Below, piece after piece: positions 7,660 through 17,244 of a stretch of 64,000 bases of DNA. This DNA is from Chitinophagaceae bacterium (GTDB taxonomy: Bacteria; Bacteroidota; Bacteroidia; Chitinophagales; Chitinophagaceae), in the NCBI GenBank assembly GCA_024643655.1, contig JAHEMM010000001.1, forward strand, positions 1 to 64,000, given 5' to 3'. Both the position numbers and the translations under genes were made by a program. The notes under the pieces were generated by a model, which ran no database searches, was not told where the DNA came from, and was given only the letters and a program-made list of their open reading frames with translations. Within the stretch, counting starts at the first letter, position 1. Each line of letters opens with the position of its first letter.

Positions 7660-9552
7660 ATGCAGAATGCGTTACAAATAGTTTATTTAATTCCTTTACT
7701 TCCATTAATTGGTTTTTTGATTAATGGATTGGGAAGAAAGCACTTGTCTAAATCAGCCATCAGTTTGATTGGATGTGGAGTGTTAATTGCTTCTTTTGTA
7801 CTAAGTGTTTGGGTGTTTTTGCAAGTAAAAAGCGGAAACGTTTTTACAGCAAATTATTTCGATTTTATAAATGTTGGGAAACTAAAAATTCCTTTTGCAT
7901 TTAAAGTTGATCAGTTGTCGGCCTTATTTCTATTGATAATAACCGGAGTTGGTTCATTAATACATGTTTATTCTACCTCGTATATGCAGGAAGAAAAAGC
8001 TGAACACTTCGGTCGTTATTTTTCTTATCTCAACTTGTTTATTTTTTCCATGTTGTTACTTGTATTGGGTGCCAACTTTGTAATTATGTTCATTGGATGG
8101 GAAGGCGTTGGCTTGTGTTCTTATTTATTGATCGGCTATTGGTTCAAGAAGCATGAATACAATAAAGCAGCAAGCAAGGCTTTCATTATGAATCGAATCG
8201 GTGACCTTGCTTTTCTCATTGCAATTTTTTGGTTGATTGCCAAATTGGATACTGTTTCTTTCGATGAAATATTTACATCTGCAAGTCTTGCCAAGTTAAA
8301 GGCATATGATATTTCTATCATCACTTTATTACTTTTTGTTGGGGCAACTGGTAAAAGTGCTCAAATACCTTTATATACCTGGTTGCCCGATGCGATGGCT
8401 GGCCCTACTCCTGTATCTGCATTGATACACGCTGCTACCATGGTTACTGCAGGTATTTATATGATTGCTCGTAGCAATATATTGTATTCGTTGGCACCGT
8501 TTACAATGGACATAATAGCTTATGTTGGTTTAGCCACTGCTTTACTAGCGGCAACAATTGCTCTTAAACAAAATGATATTAAAAAAGTATTGGCGTACTC
8601 AACTGTTAGTCAGTTAGGATTTATGTTTCTGGCATTAGGGTGTGGTGCGTATACAGCCGCTGTGTTTCATGTTATGACACATGCATTTTTCAAAGCTTTA
8701 TTATTCCTTGGTAGCGGTAGTGTAATTCATGCTATGGGCGGTGATCAGGATATCCGGAATATGGGTGGTTTATCAAAAAAACTAAAAATTACATTTATAA
8801 CTTTTTTAATAGGTTGTATTGCTATTGCAGGTATACCTCCATTCAGTGGTTTCTTTTCTAAAGACGCCATTCTCTTAAGTGCTTTTGTAAAAAACCCTAT
8901 GTTGTATGGCATAGCATTATTTACAGCATTGCTTACAGCGTTTTATATGTTCCGTTTATTATTTATCACTTTCTCAGGAAAATTCAGGGGAACAGAAGAT
9001 CAACACCATCATTTGCATGAAAGCCCTGCCGCTATGACTATTCCTTTGATCGTCTTAGCAGTATTATCGGTTATCGGTGGTTTTGTTGGAATTCCTGAAG
9101 TGTTTATACATGGTGGTGATAAGTTAGGAGAATTTTTATCACCAGTAATTGCTATGCAAACAGAACATCATGTTTCTCATGCTACAGAATATATGTTGAT
9201 GGGTTTATCAACAGTCCTTGTAATTACTATGATAATAGTTGCATGGTACAAGTTTAGAAATTACCAACATACAGATGCGAAAGGTTTTGGAAAAGTGTTG
9301 GAGAATAAATGGTATGTGGATGAGATGTATGAGGCGGGTATTGTAAAGCCATTAAAAAAAGCAGGAACCTTCTTCAGCAATGTTTTTGATACAAAAGTGG
9401 TTGATGGGATGGTTAATGGAGTAGGTAGATTGGTTCAGTATGGCAGCCGTCAACTAAGATTATTACAAAGCGGGCAGGCTGGAAACTATATTTTATTAAT
9501 GGTGATAAGTATGGTAGTAATTTTTGCAATTCAATTTTTTTTAAGAAAATAA
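7660..9552 (+). CDS. nuoL: NADH-quinone oxidoreductase subunit L (proton-pumping antiporter-like)
   Basis: At 630 residues it is full length for NuoL, the distal antiporter-like pump of the membrane arm. Signatures include FIGWEGVGLCSYLLIGYWF (about residues 145-163), LPDAMAGPTPVSALIHAATM (about 242-261) and VFHVMTHAFFKALLFLGSG (about 335-353), which carry the charged/His residues of the proton channel. The segment after residue 500 corresponds to the lateral helix and final transmembrane anchor. It sits in the expected order, with nuoM 20 bp downstream. Confidence 0.97.
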   Translation: MQNALQIVYLIPLLPLIGFLINGLGRKHLSKSAISLIGCGVLIASFVLSVWVFLQVKSGNVFTANYFDFINVGKLKIPFAFKVDQLSALFLLIITGVGSLIHVYSTSYMQEEKAEHFGRYFSYLNLFIFSMLLLVLGANFVIMFIGWEGVGLCSYLLIGYWFKKHEYNKAASKAFIMNRIGDLAFLIAIFWLIAKLDTVSFDEIFTSASLAKLKAYDISIITLLLFVGATGKSAQIPLYTWLPDAMAGPTPVSALIHAATMVTAGIYMIARSNILYSLAPFTMDIIAYVGLATALLAATIALKQNDIKKVLAYSTVSQLGFMFLALGCGAYTAAVFHVMTHAFFKALLFLGSGSVIHAMGGDQDIRNMGGLSKKLKITFITFLIGCIAIAGIPPFSGFFSKDAILLSAFVKNPMLYGIALFTALLTAFYMFRLLFITFSGKFRGTEDQHHHLHESPAAMTIPLIVLAVLSVIGGFVGIPEVFIHGGDKLGEFLSPVIAMQTEHHVSHATEYMLMGLSTVLVITMIIVAWYKFRNYQHTDAKGFGKVLENKWYVDEMYEAGIVKPLKKAGTFFSNVFDTKVVDGMVNGVGRLVQYGSRQLRLLQSGQAGNYILLMVISMVVIFAIQFFLRK

Positions 9553-9572
9553 CTTTGTCGTAAGCGTCAACT

Positions 9573-11045
9573 ATGATTTCATTTTTACTCATATTAATTC
9601 CTTTATTAACCGGGCTGGCTACATTTTTTATAAAAAATGAAAAGCTGCTTCGTTTATGGGTTTTATTCGCATCTATAATTACATTGATTGTTTCTATACT
9701 AGGGTTGTGTTGTTTTAGCGATGAAAAATATCTGCAGTATCATGGTGAATGGCTTTCATCGCTTGGTGCCAGTTTTTCATTGAAAATGGACCCTGCTGCT
9801 CAACTGTTATGTTTGTTAAATACAATCGCTTTTCCATTAGTATTTCTCTCCACTTGGAATAATCGCTATGAAAATGCAAAAAACTTCTTTGCATTAATGC
9901 TGTTGGCACAAGCCGGTATCATGGGTGTTTTTTTAGCGACAGATGCTTTGCTGTTTTATTTTTTCTGGGAGTTGGCATTAATACCTATGTATTTTCTTTG
10001 TTCTCAATGGGGCGGTGAGAAGCGTATTGCTATTACGTTTAAGTTTTTCATTTATACTTTTATTGGTTCTTTACTAATGCTGGTAGGTATTTTGTATTTA
10101 TACGGACATACACCAGACCATTCTTTTGCTATCGAGTCTTTCTATAATATTAAGCTTACTCTAAAGCAGCAAAACCTTGTATTCTGGTTGATGTTTATAG
10201 CATTTGCTGTTAAGATGCCGATTTTTCCTTTACATACATGGCAGCCCGATACATACGAACAAGCACCCACTGCGACTACAATGATTTTAAGTGGCGTAAT
10301 GGTTAAGATGGGATTATTTGGATTAATCCGATGGCTATTCCCAATAGTTAGTTCGGTAGCGTATGCCTGGGGTGATGTAATAACTCTTACCGCAATCATA
10401 GGAATGATATATGCCTCCTTAATTGCTTTACGGCAGGATGATTTAAAACGCCTTGTTGCTTACTCTTCAATTGCACATATTGGTTTATTGTGTGTGGGTA
10501 TGTTTACACAAAATGTTAGCGGTATTCAAGGAGCAATGATTCAAATGTTCAGTCATGGTATTAATATTATCGGACTATGGATATTAGTAGAGTGGATTGA
10601 AAAAACAACCGGCACCCGTAAAATGTCTGAATTAGGAGGTCTTGCACAAAGGGCTCCGGTTATGACGATCTTTTTTGTCATTATTGCGTTGGCAAATATT
10701 GCGTTACCATTAACCAATGCTTTTGTGGGCGAGTTTTTAATATTTAATGGCTTGTTAGGTTCAGCAACTCAATATTATTTTTTATATACAATATTGGCAG
10801 GAGTCTGTATTGTTTTAGGAGCGGCTTATACTTTGCGAATGGTACGTAAAGTTGCCTATGGAGAAGTGAATAATAGAACTGAAAACGTTAGTGATATTAG
10901 TATCAATATTAAAATAGCTTTAGGCGCTATCGTTGTAATAATATTTGCGACAGGTATTTATGCCCAGCCAATTTTGGATTTTACAAGTGAACTAACAAAT
11001 GAGTTGGTTCAAAAATTTGATTTTATCCGGCAGACCCTGCAGTGA
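9573..11045 (+). CDS. nuoM: NADH-quinone oxidoreductase subunit M (proton-pumping antiporter-like)
   Basis: The 490-residue multi-helix membrane protein is of the Mrp-antiporter type. FFWELALIPMYFLCSQWGG (about residues 130-148) contains the conserved Glu of helix 5. MPIFPLHTWQPDTYEQAPT (about 215-233) and the later GAMIQMFSHGINIIGLWILV are typical NuoM segments. It is one of the three proton pumps of the membrane arm. nuoN follows after 18 bp. Confidence 0.97.
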   Translation: MISFLLILIPLLTGLATFFIKNEKLLRLWVLFASIITLIVSILGLCCFSDEKYLQYHGEWLSSLGASFSLKMDPAAQLLCLLNTIAFPLVFLSTWNNRYENAKNFFALMLLAQAGIMGVFLATDALLFYFFWELALIPMYFLCSQWGGEKRIAITFKFFIYTFIGSLLMLVGILYLYGHTPDHSFAIESFYNIKLTLKQQNLVFWLMFIAFAVKMPIFPLHTWQPDTYEQAPTATTMILSGVMVKMGLFGLIRWLFPIVSSVAYAWGDVITLTAIIGMIYASLIALRQDDLKRLVAYSSIAHIGLLCVGMFTQNVSGIQGAMIQMFSHGINIIGLWILVEWIEKTTGTRKMSELGGLAQRAPVMTIFFVIIALANIALPLTNAFVGEFLIFNGLLGSATQYYFLYTILAGVCIVLGAAYTLRMVRKVAYGEVNNRTENVSDISINIKIALGAIVVIIFATGIYAQPILDFTSELTNELVQKFDFIRQTLQ

Positions 11046-11063
11046 TTTTAAGTAGAAATAATT

Positions 11064-12440
11064 ATGAACGCTTTAATATTATCGGCAATTTTCGGAGTCA
11101 TTCTAATGTTTAGCGGTATTCTGTTAAAACAGAAAGCTGTTATCAGAAATATTGCTATTGCTGGAATCGTATTATTGCTGGCAGTAAATATTTTAGAAAT
11201 GTGTGGCACTGTCTTATTTCATGTCAATACGCATGGCATGATCGTTTTTGACAGGTTTGCACTTTTATTTAATACCATAGCTTTTGTTGCTACATTTATC
11301 TACTTGATACTTTCTGCAAGAGATATGGAAAAAGTAGGTGTGAATTATGCTGAGTATTTTGCGTTGATCTTTTTTATTCTTTGTGGAATTACACTGACTT
11401 CATCTTTTAAATCTTTATTAATTCTCTTTTTGGGCATTGAGATTATTTCTATACCTCTTTATATTTTAACAGGTAGTGATAAAAGAAATCTTAAAAGTAA
11501 TGAAGCGTCGTTAAAGTATTTTTTATTAGGCGCTTTTTCAACTGGATTAATGCTCATGGGAATTGCATTAATTTATGGCGCCAGAGGTACTTTTGATACA
11601 TTAAGTATTAATATGTTGACAGAAGGAAAGCCTTCGCTTTTGATTATTGCAGGCATGCTGCTTTTGCTTTTCTCAATGTCATTTAAAGTATCTGCTGCTC
11701 CGTTTCACTTTTGGACACCAGATGTGTATGACGGCGCTCCAACTGTTTTTACTTCATTTATGGCTACAATTGTAAAGGCAGCAGTTTTTATTGCTTTCAT
11801 ACGATTATTTGATGATGCTTTTGGAGTTTTACAATCACAGTGGCAATTATTTGTTGCGATTATTATTGTAGCCACCCTCTTTATCGGAAATATTACAGCT
11901 GTATTTCAACAAAGTGTAAAACGAATGTTGGCCTACTCAAGTATTGCACAAGCAGGGTTTATGATGATGGCAGTTTTTGCAATGAACACAGATGCTAAAG
12001 AAGGGTTATTATTATATGCTGTTGCATATTGTTTTGCGACAATTGGAATATTCGCTGTACTTATAAAAATGAAAGATTATACTTTCGATGGGTTTAATGG
12101 TTTTGCAAAACAACAACCGATTTTAGCAGCAACCACGACTATTTTCTTATTGTCATTGGCTGGAATTCCATTAACAGCCGGTTTTCTTTCAAAGTTTTAT
12201 ATGTTAAAAGCTGTAATGATAACTGGTCAAAATCTTTGGTTAGTAATCTTTGCAATATTAATGGCAGCAATCAGCGTCTATTACTATTTCAGAGTCATTC
12301 AGGCAATGTATTTTAAAACTGGAGACACTCAGGTAGTTGAAGTTTCTTCAACCTTTAAATGGATATTAGTGATATTATCAGCAGTCATAATTCTATTGGG
12401 TATTTATCCAGATATCGTTCTTAATTGGCTTTATTTTTAG
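11064..12440 (+). CDS. nuoN: NADH-quinone oxidoreductase subunit N (proton-pumping antiporter-like)
   Basis: The 458-residue membrane protein is the third antiporter-like pump of complex I. Diagnostic segments are LFLGIEIISIPLYILTGSD (about residues 117-135), FKVSAAPFHFWTPDVYDGAP (about 208-227) and VKRMLAYSSIAQAGFMMMAV (about 285-304). It is the last gene of the nuo run, and the next gene begins 67 bp later with no obvious terminator between them. Confidence 0.97.
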   Translation: MNALILSAIFGVILMFSGILLKQKAVIRNIAIAGIVLLLAVNILEMCGTVLFHVNTHGMIVFDRFALLFNTIAFVATFIYLILSARDMEKVGVNYAEYFALIFFILCGITLTSSFKSLLILFLGIEIISIPLYILTGSDKRNLKSNEASLKYFLLGAFSTGLMLMGIALIYGARGTFDTLSINMLTEGKPSLLIIAGMLLLLFSMSFKVSAAPFHFWTPDVYDGAPTVFTSFMATIVKAAVFIAFIRLFDDAFGVLQSQWQLFVAIIIVATLFIGNITAVFQQSVKRMLAYSSIAQAGFMMMAVFAMNTDAKEGLLLYAVAYCFATIGIFAVLIKMKDYTFDGFNGFAKQQPILAATTTIFLLSLAGIPLTAGFLSKFYMLKAVMITGQNLWLVIFAILMAAISVYYYFRVIQAMYFKTGDTQVVEVSSTFKWILVILSAVIILLGIYPDIVLNWLYF

Positions 12441-12507
12441 TATTTAAAACCTTCTGTAAAGTTTACCTTTCTTCTCATCACCAGTTTCATTAATTTCGGA
12501 TAACAGC

Positions 12508-13782
12508 ATGAATACCGGAGATATTTTTTCATTGGCTTTTAGAACCGTCCGAAGCAATAAACTGCGTAGCGGTCTTACTATTTCCATTATAGCATTTGGT
12601 ATCATGGCATTAGTAGGAATCATTACTGCGATCAAAGCAATGAATCAAAAATTTTCAGAAAGCTTTTCTACAATGGGAGCAAATAGTTTTACCATCCGAT
12701 ATAAAGAAAGGAATATTCGTTTTGGTGGTGGAGGCAGAGAGTCAAAACTGAAAAAAAAAGGTGCAAAGAAGGAGAAGCTCTCCAGTCTGGATAAGTCAAT
12801 CACAAAAAGAGAAGCTGAGCTTTTTATGCAACGGTTTGATTTTCCTTCCACAAAAAGTATATCAATATTTGGCAACAGAAATAATATTGCTTCACATGAA
12901 TCCAGAAAAACGACACCTAATATAACGTTGTATGGTGGCGATGAAAACTATCTGTTATTAAACGGATTTTCATTGCAGGCAGGAAGGAACTTAAACAGAA
13001 TGGATGTGCTTACAGGACGTAATGTTTGTATGCTGGGTTATGATGTGGCAAATAAGCTTTTCAAGGAGGGCATAAGTCGTGCTGTGAATGCCATCATTCG
13101 ATTAAATAATATTCCATACAGGGTATTAGGCGTATTAGAAAGCCGCGGATCTACATTTGGGTTTAGTCGGGACAACATTATTATAACTTCTTATAGTAAT
13201 GTTGATCGGAATTTTCCGTCGGGTTATTCATTTGTATTAGCCATAATGACGAACGATTTATTGAAGGTGAATACTGCAATGGGCGAAGCAGAAGGTGTTT
13301 TTAGATCTATAAGAAAATTGTCGACAACAGAGGAAAGTAATTTTGTAATCGATAGAAGTGATAGTATCGCAGAAAAAGCAATAAAGAGTCTGGGTTTTTT
13401 AACTATTTCTGCAACTGTTATTGGATTAATTACATTGATTGGAGCAGCTATCGGTTTAATGAACATTATGCTTGTTTCTGTTTCTGAAAGAACAAGGGAA
13501 GTAGGCCTTATCAAAGCAATTGGTGGAAAGAGCAAAATGGTTAGTCGTCAATTTTTATTAGAAGCAATTATTATTAGTGTCCTGGGAGCGTTGTTAGGAA
13601 TTATTTTGGGTATTATGGTTGGTAATCTTTTTTCTATTGTATTGAAAACGGGGTTTGTAATTCCCTGGGATTGGGTATTATATGGAATAATTATATGTAC
13701 AATTGTAGGACTTCTTGCTGGTTTATATCCAGCAATTAAAGCAGGAAAATTAAATCCAATAGAGGCTTTGCGTTACGAATAA
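12508..13782 (+). CDS. MacB/FtsX-family ABC transporter permease
   Basis: The 424-residue protein has the MacB-type layout. There is an N-terminal helix (about residues 20-42, GLTISIIAFGIMALVGIITA), then a large extracytoplasmic domain to about residue 285. Three helices follow in an FtsX domain, including ERTREVGLIKAIGGKS, and the end is GLYPAIKAGKLNPIEALRYE, the family's usual C-terminus. A Lys/Gly-rich insert near residues 70-95 is unusual. No ATP-binding subunit lies next to it, so the ATPase partner must be encoded elsewhere. Substrates of this family include lipoproteins, peptides and macrolides, and the one here is not predictable. Confidence 0.88.
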   Translation: MNTGDIFSLAFRTVRSNKLRSGLTISIIAFGIMALVGIITAIKAMNQKFSESFSTMGANSFTIRYKERNIRFGGGGRESKLKKKGAKKEKLSSLDKSITKREAELFMQRFDFPSTKSISIFGNRNNIASHESRKTTPNITLYGGDENYLLLNGFSLQAGRNLNRMDVLTGRNVCMLGYDVANKLFKEGISRAVNAIIRLNNIPYRVLGVLESRGSTFGFSRDNIIITSYSNVDRNFPSGYSFVLAIMTNDLLKVNTAMGEAEGVFRSIRKLSTTEESNFVIDRSDSIAEKAIKSLGFLTISATVIGLITLIGAAIGLMNIMLVSVSERTREVGLIKAIGGKSKMVSRQFLLEAIIISVLGALLGIILGIMVGNLFSIVLKTGFVIPWDWVLYGIIICTIVGLLAGLYPAIKAGKLNPIEALRYE

Positions 13783-13884
13783 ATGCTTTAAAACTCGCAA
13801 AAATTCAATTCTTTCTAAATTCTTCAAAATTCTTACTAATTTATCCTTTTCAAACTTGTTCAAGATGAAAAAATCCTTAACTTG

Positions 13885-13920
13885 ACGCTCCCTTCTAAAA
13901 AAATTTATGTAGAAGGAGAT
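13885..13920. repeat. Imperfect hairpin in the gap before exbB
   Basis: CTCCCTTCTA and TAGAAGGAG are complementary apart from one bulged base and are separated by about 12 A+T-rich bases. The hairpin lies about 90 bases before the exbB ATG. It could be a weak terminator for the permease gene or an mRNA leader element. The rest of the 224-bp gap 13783-14006 shows nothing else I can support. Confidence 0.3.
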
Positions 13921-14006
13921 ATTTTCTAAACCTTTTTTCTTAGCATTGTAGCTTCGTATGAAGGATTAGTAACTTATAATTTTAAAAAACTTAAAAACTA
14001 AAGAAC

Positions 14007-14861
14007 ATGGCAGAAACTAAACCAACTGCATCAGTTAAGGCTACTTCAGTACAACCTAAAAAGAGTAGTAATTTGATTTCCTGGGTTGCACCAATTGTTT
14101 GTATTATCGCAGGTTATGCAATCTGGCGATTTATGATGGGAGCCGCAAGCGGTTTTACACAACCAGATTCATCTGGCGGATTTTGGCCACACCACGTTGG
14201 TCCTAAAGATGCATTTCATAGAATTTATGAGGGAGGTATAATAGTTCCTTTATTGATCGGAATGTTTTTAATTGTTATTGTTTTCTCTATTGAGCGTTTT
14301 CTTACAATTCGTAAGGCTTTAGGAAATGGTTCTATTTCTGATTTTGTAAGAAAAATTCAGTACCACCTTGCCAATAAGAATGTTGACGCAGCTTTATCAG
14401 AGTGCGATAAACAAAGAGGTTCAGTAGGTAATGTTATGAAAGCAGGTCTTCGTCGTTATAAAGAAATGATTACAGAAGGTGGATTAACAACAGATCAGAA
14501 AGTTGTTTCCATTCAAAAAGAAGTAGAGGAAGCCACTGCACTTGAGTTACCAATGCTTCAAAAGAATTTGGTGTTTCTTTCTACCATTACATCCGTAGGT
14601 ACACTTGTTGCCCTATTAGGAACTGTAATGGGTATGATTAAGTCATTTGCTGCTCTTGGGGAAGATGGAGGTGCTGGCGCTGCCAACTCTCTAGCTGTAG
14701 GTATCTCTGAGGCATTGTACAATACAGCTCTTGGTATTGGTACATCTGCTTTGGCATTGATCATGTACAACGTATTTACAACTAAGATTGATTCAATTAC
14801 TTATGGAATTGATGAGTCTGGTTTCACTCTTACTCAAAGTTTTGCATCCCTGTATAAATAA
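14007..14861 (+). CDS. exbB: MotA/TolQ/ExbB proton channel family protein
   Basis: The 284-residue inner-membrane protein has helices at about residues 26-45, 78-98, 195-217 and 240-262. The last two form the ExbB/TolQ core (LVFLSTITSVGTLVALLGTV and LAVGISEALYNTALGIGTSA). With the two ExbD proteins and TonB downstream it forms the proton-driven motor that energises TonB-dependent outer-membrane import, including SusC-type transporters such as the one at 33736. The gene is first in the exbB-exbD-exbD-tonB set. The N-terminal cytoplasmic extension before the first helix is the longer form usual in Bacteroidota. Confidence 0.93.
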   Translation: MAETKPTASVKATSVQPKKSSNLISWVAPIVCIIAGYAIWRFMMGAASGFTQPDSSGGFWPHHVGPKDAFHRIYEGGIIVPLLIGMFLIVIVFSIERFLTIRKALGNGSISDFVRKIQYHLANKNVDAALSECDKQRGSVGNVMKAGLRRYKEMITEGGLTTDQKVVSIQKEVEEATALELPMLQKNLVFLSTITSVGTLVALLGTVMGMIKSFAALGEDGGAGAANSLAVGISEALYNTALGIGTSALALIMYNVFTTKIDSITYGIDESGFTLTQSFASLYK

Positions 14862-14931
14862 TTACAGGATTTGTGCACTTTAAGTATGGAAAAATGAAAC
14901 AAATTCATCTCAACTATAAATTAATGTAATC

Positions 14932-15585
14932 ATGCCGAGTATTAAAATACCAAAGAAGAGTACAGATACGGATATGACCCCTTTTGTGGACATAGCCTTT
15001 CTGATACTATCCTTCTTTATCATGGCGACAAAGTTTAAGCCACCGGAGCCGGTAGAAATTAAAACTCCTGGCTCAGTATTATCACAAAAAATGCCGGAGA
15101 GTAATGCTGTTCTGATTTCAATTGATTCATCTAATAAAGTATACTTCTCACTTTTATCTGAAAAGGAACCCGAAAGGTTTGATGCTTTAATTAAAGGAGT
15201 TAACGAAAAACAGAATTTAGGACTTACGCCAGCTCAGATTAGCAATTTCCGAAAAACATATATGGTAGGAGTTCCTTTCGCAGGTTTAAAGCAACTTCTT
15301 GATATTGATGCTACAGAGCAAGGAAAAGTTAAGCAGCCTGGAATACCTGTAATGGATTCTACTAATAATCAACTTGTATGGTGGATTCAGGAAGCTAAGA
15401 ATGCATTTGCTGGTGAAAAACTTGTCTATCTCATAAAAGGAGACGGCAGTTCAAAATACCCTGCTTTTGAAGCTGTAATTGAAGCACTTAAAAAGAATGA
15501 AGAATTCAAATATAGTCTTGTTACATCGCTAGATGATGTGCCAGAAGGTTCAGCTTTGGAATTAGAACAAAGAAGAAATAATTAA
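14932..15585 (+). CDS. exbD: ExbD/TolR family biopolymer transport protein (first copy)
   Basis: The 217-residue protein has a single N-terminal membrane helix preceded by the signature DTDMTPFVDIAFLILSFFIM (about residues 12-31), where the Asp at position 19 is the candidate proton-carrying residue. The periplasmic part is long for ExbD and contains an extra segment, AQISNFRKTYMVGVPF. It follows exbB by 70 bp and precedes a second exbD by 22 bp. Paired ExbD paralogues are usual in Bacteroidota. Confidence 0.93.
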   Translation: MPSIKIPKKSTDTDMTPFVDIAFLILSFFIMATKFKPPEPVEIKTPGSVLSQKMPESNAVLISIDSSNKVYFSLLSEKEPERFDALIKGVNEKQNLGLTPAQISNFRKTYMVGVPFAGLKQLLDIDATEQGKVKQPGIPVMDSTNNQLVWWIQEAKNAFAGEKLVYLIKGDGSSKYPAFEAVIEALKKNEEFKYSLVTSLDDVPEGSALELEQRRNN

Positions 15586-15607
15586 TTAATTAAAAACCAG
15601 TTTTAAT

Positions 15608-16243
15608 ATGGCAAGTATTGAAGGAGGTGGCGATAGTGGCCACAAAAAAGGACCAGGTGTAAAGAAAGCCAAAAAACTTTCTACCCGTGTAGACATGACC
15701 CCGATGGTGGATCTTGGATTTCTGTTAATTACTTTTTTCATTTTTACAGCGACCATGTCAACACCGACTACACTGGATCTTAATATGCCTAAAGACGTAG
15801 ATGATGATGCAAAGAAAACGGAGGTTAAACAATCTGGTGTTCTTTCTATAATGTTGGGAAAGGGTAATCAAATTTACTATTATGAAGGTCAGCTGGAAGT
15901 TTCAGAAGAAAAAAATAATTTTCTGCAAACTACTTTTAAAGGCATCCGTGACGTCATTATTAAAAAGAAGGCTGATGTAATCGCAAATCATGTTCATAAA
16001 GATGAAATATGTAATCCCGAAAGAGAAACAGCTAAAAAGAAAAATGATCCTAATTGGCAAGATGCCTGTAAGGACGTTGATTTTGTAGTCATTATTAAAC
16101 CTGATGAAGAGGCTACTTATAAAAATACTGTAGATATCTTAGATGAAATGACTATCAACCGTGTAAAAAGGTATGCAATGGTAAAAGTATTAGATATTGA
16201 AAAAGAGTTGATTAAAAAGACCGAAGAGAGCGATCAAAAATAA
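15608..16243 (+). CDS. exbD: ExbD/TolR family biopolymer transport protein (second copy)
   Basis: The 211-residue ExbD paralogue starts with a basic cytoplasmic leader, GHKKGPGVKKAKKLSTR. The helix signature DMTPMVDLGFLLITFFIFTA follows at about residues 29-48, with the channel Asp in MVDLG. The periplasmic region ends with VVIIKPDEEATYKNTVDILDEM, the family's substrate/TonB-interacting fold. It differs enough from the first copy (charged Cys-containing insert near residues 125-155) to suggest separate roles in one motor complex. Confidence 0.93.
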   Translation: MASIEGGGDSGHKKGPGVKKAKKLSTRVDMTPMVDLGFLLITFFIFTATMSTPTTLDLNMPKDVDDDAKKTEVKQSGVLSIMLGKGNQIYYYEGQLEVSEEKNNFLQTTFKGIRDVIIKKKADVIANHVHKDEICNPERETAKKKNDPNWQDACKDVDFVVIIKPDEEATYKNTVDILDEMTINRVKRYAMVKVLDIEKELIKKTEESDQK

Positions 16244-16297
16244 TCAGTTTGCATTTGTGAAATTCCTTCATAAATGCATCTTATAAAAAATTGAATT

Positions 16298-17134
16298 ATG
16301 GAAGCAAACAAAATTTTATCAGCCGATGTTCTTGATATCCTTTTTGAGGATAGGAATAAAGACTACGGAGCATATGAGTTAAGAAAAACATATAATCGCC
16401 GTATTACAAAAGCTCTTATCATTACTGCTTCAGTTGCATTACTTGCATTATTGTTATCGTTTCTGGCAAGTGCAATGAAGGATAATAAGGATAAGAAGAT
16501 CAAGACAAATGAGATGACCATTCAGGATATTAAACAAGAGGATAAACCACCACCACCACCACCACCACCGCCACCACCACCACCACCAAAGGCTGATCCG
16601 CCTAAAGTGGAAATGAAGCAGTTTACTCCTCCAATAATTAAGAAGGATGAAGAAGTGGAAAAACCACCTCCCGTTCAAGAAGAGCTTAAAGAGGTGAAAA
16701 TTGCAGAGATTAATCAGGAAGGTATTAAGGATATTGGTATAGTGGCTCCGGTAAAAATTGATGAGGGAAAACAAATTATCGAAGTAAAGAAAGTTGAAGA
16801 TGAGAACAAAATCTTTGATAAAGTTGAAATAGAGGCACAATTTCCAGGTGGACCTTCTAAATGGGTTCGTTATTTGGAGAGCAATTGTGACGGACAAGTA
16901 GCAACTGATAATGGTGCACCAGAAGGAACGTATACAACTATTGTTCAGTTTGTAGTTGATAAAGAAGGTAATATCAGTGATGTTAAGCCTTTAACTAATC
17001 ATGGATATGGAATGGAACAAGAGGCTATGAGAGTAATTAAAAAAGGACCAAAATGGACACCTGCTGTTCAGAATGGAAATAAAGTAAAAGCTTATCGTAA
17101 GCAGCCCATTACTTTCCAGGTTATTAGTGAGTAA
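16298..17134 (+). CDS. tonB: Energy transducer TonB
   Basis: The 278-residue TonB has the Bacteroidota N-terminus LFEDRNKDYGAYELRKTYNR (about residues 16-35) and then one membrane helix (about 42-65). A periplasmic Pro-rich spacer follows with 14 consecutive Pro codons (about residues 84-97) and then KVEMKQFTPPII. The C-terminal TonB domain includes GTYTTIVQFVVDKEGNISDV and VKAYRKQPITFQVISE. It carries the energy of the ExbBD motor to outer-membrane receptors. The gene ends 25 bp before a clear intrinsic terminator that closes the operon. Confidence 0.94.
   Translation: MEANKILSADVLDILFEDRNKDYGAYELRKTYNRRITKALIITASVALLALLLSFLASAMKDNKDKKIKTNEMTIQDIKQEDKPPPPPPPPPPPPPPKADPPKVEMKQFTPPIIKKDEEVEKPPPVQEELKEVKIAEINQEGIKDIGIVAPVKIDEGKQIIEVKKVEDENKIFDKVEIEAQFPGGPSKWVRYLESNCDGQVATDNGAPEGTYTTIVQFVVDKEGNISDVKPLTNHGYGMEQEAMRVIKKGPKWTPAVQNGNKVKAYRKQPITFQVISE
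16547..16588 (+). repeat. CCA trinucleotide run encoding 14 prolines in tonB
   Basis: Fourteen consecutive CCA codons are interrupted once by CCG. The run lies in the periplasmic spacer, so adding or losing units keeps the frame and only changes linker length. Confidence 0.9.
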
Positions 17135-17159
17135 TAAGCGAATTCAGAATTAATAAATA

Positions 17160-17190
17160 AATCCTTCCCAATAATCGGGAAGGATTTTTT
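17160..17190 (+). terminator. Intrinsic terminator after tonB
   Basis: AATCCTTCCC and GGGAAGGATT form a 10-bp stem with a 7-base loop, followed by a run of T. The hairpin starts 25 bp after the tonB stop and separates the tonB set from mnmE. Confidence 0.9.
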
Positions 17191-17228
17191 GTTAGTTGAA
17201 TTTGAATGTAGATAATCATCAATTAGTT

Positions 17229-17236
17229 TATTTTTG
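17229..17236 (+). promoter_or_regulatory. Probable Bacteroidota -7 box for mnmE
   Basis: TATTTTTG matches TAnnTTTG and lies 8 bases before the mnmE ATG, directly after the tonB terminator where a promoter is required. A TTTG occurs at 17201-17204, about 24 bases upstream, which is a little far for a -33 element. The transcript would have a very short leader. Confidence 0.45.
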
Positions 17237-17244
17237 AAAGAATC

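Noticed and set aside
16454-16897. Long minus-strand ORF rich in Trp and His opposite tonB
   Set aside because: It is the antisense reading of the CCA run and the tonB coding sequence; no start context and no family resemblance.
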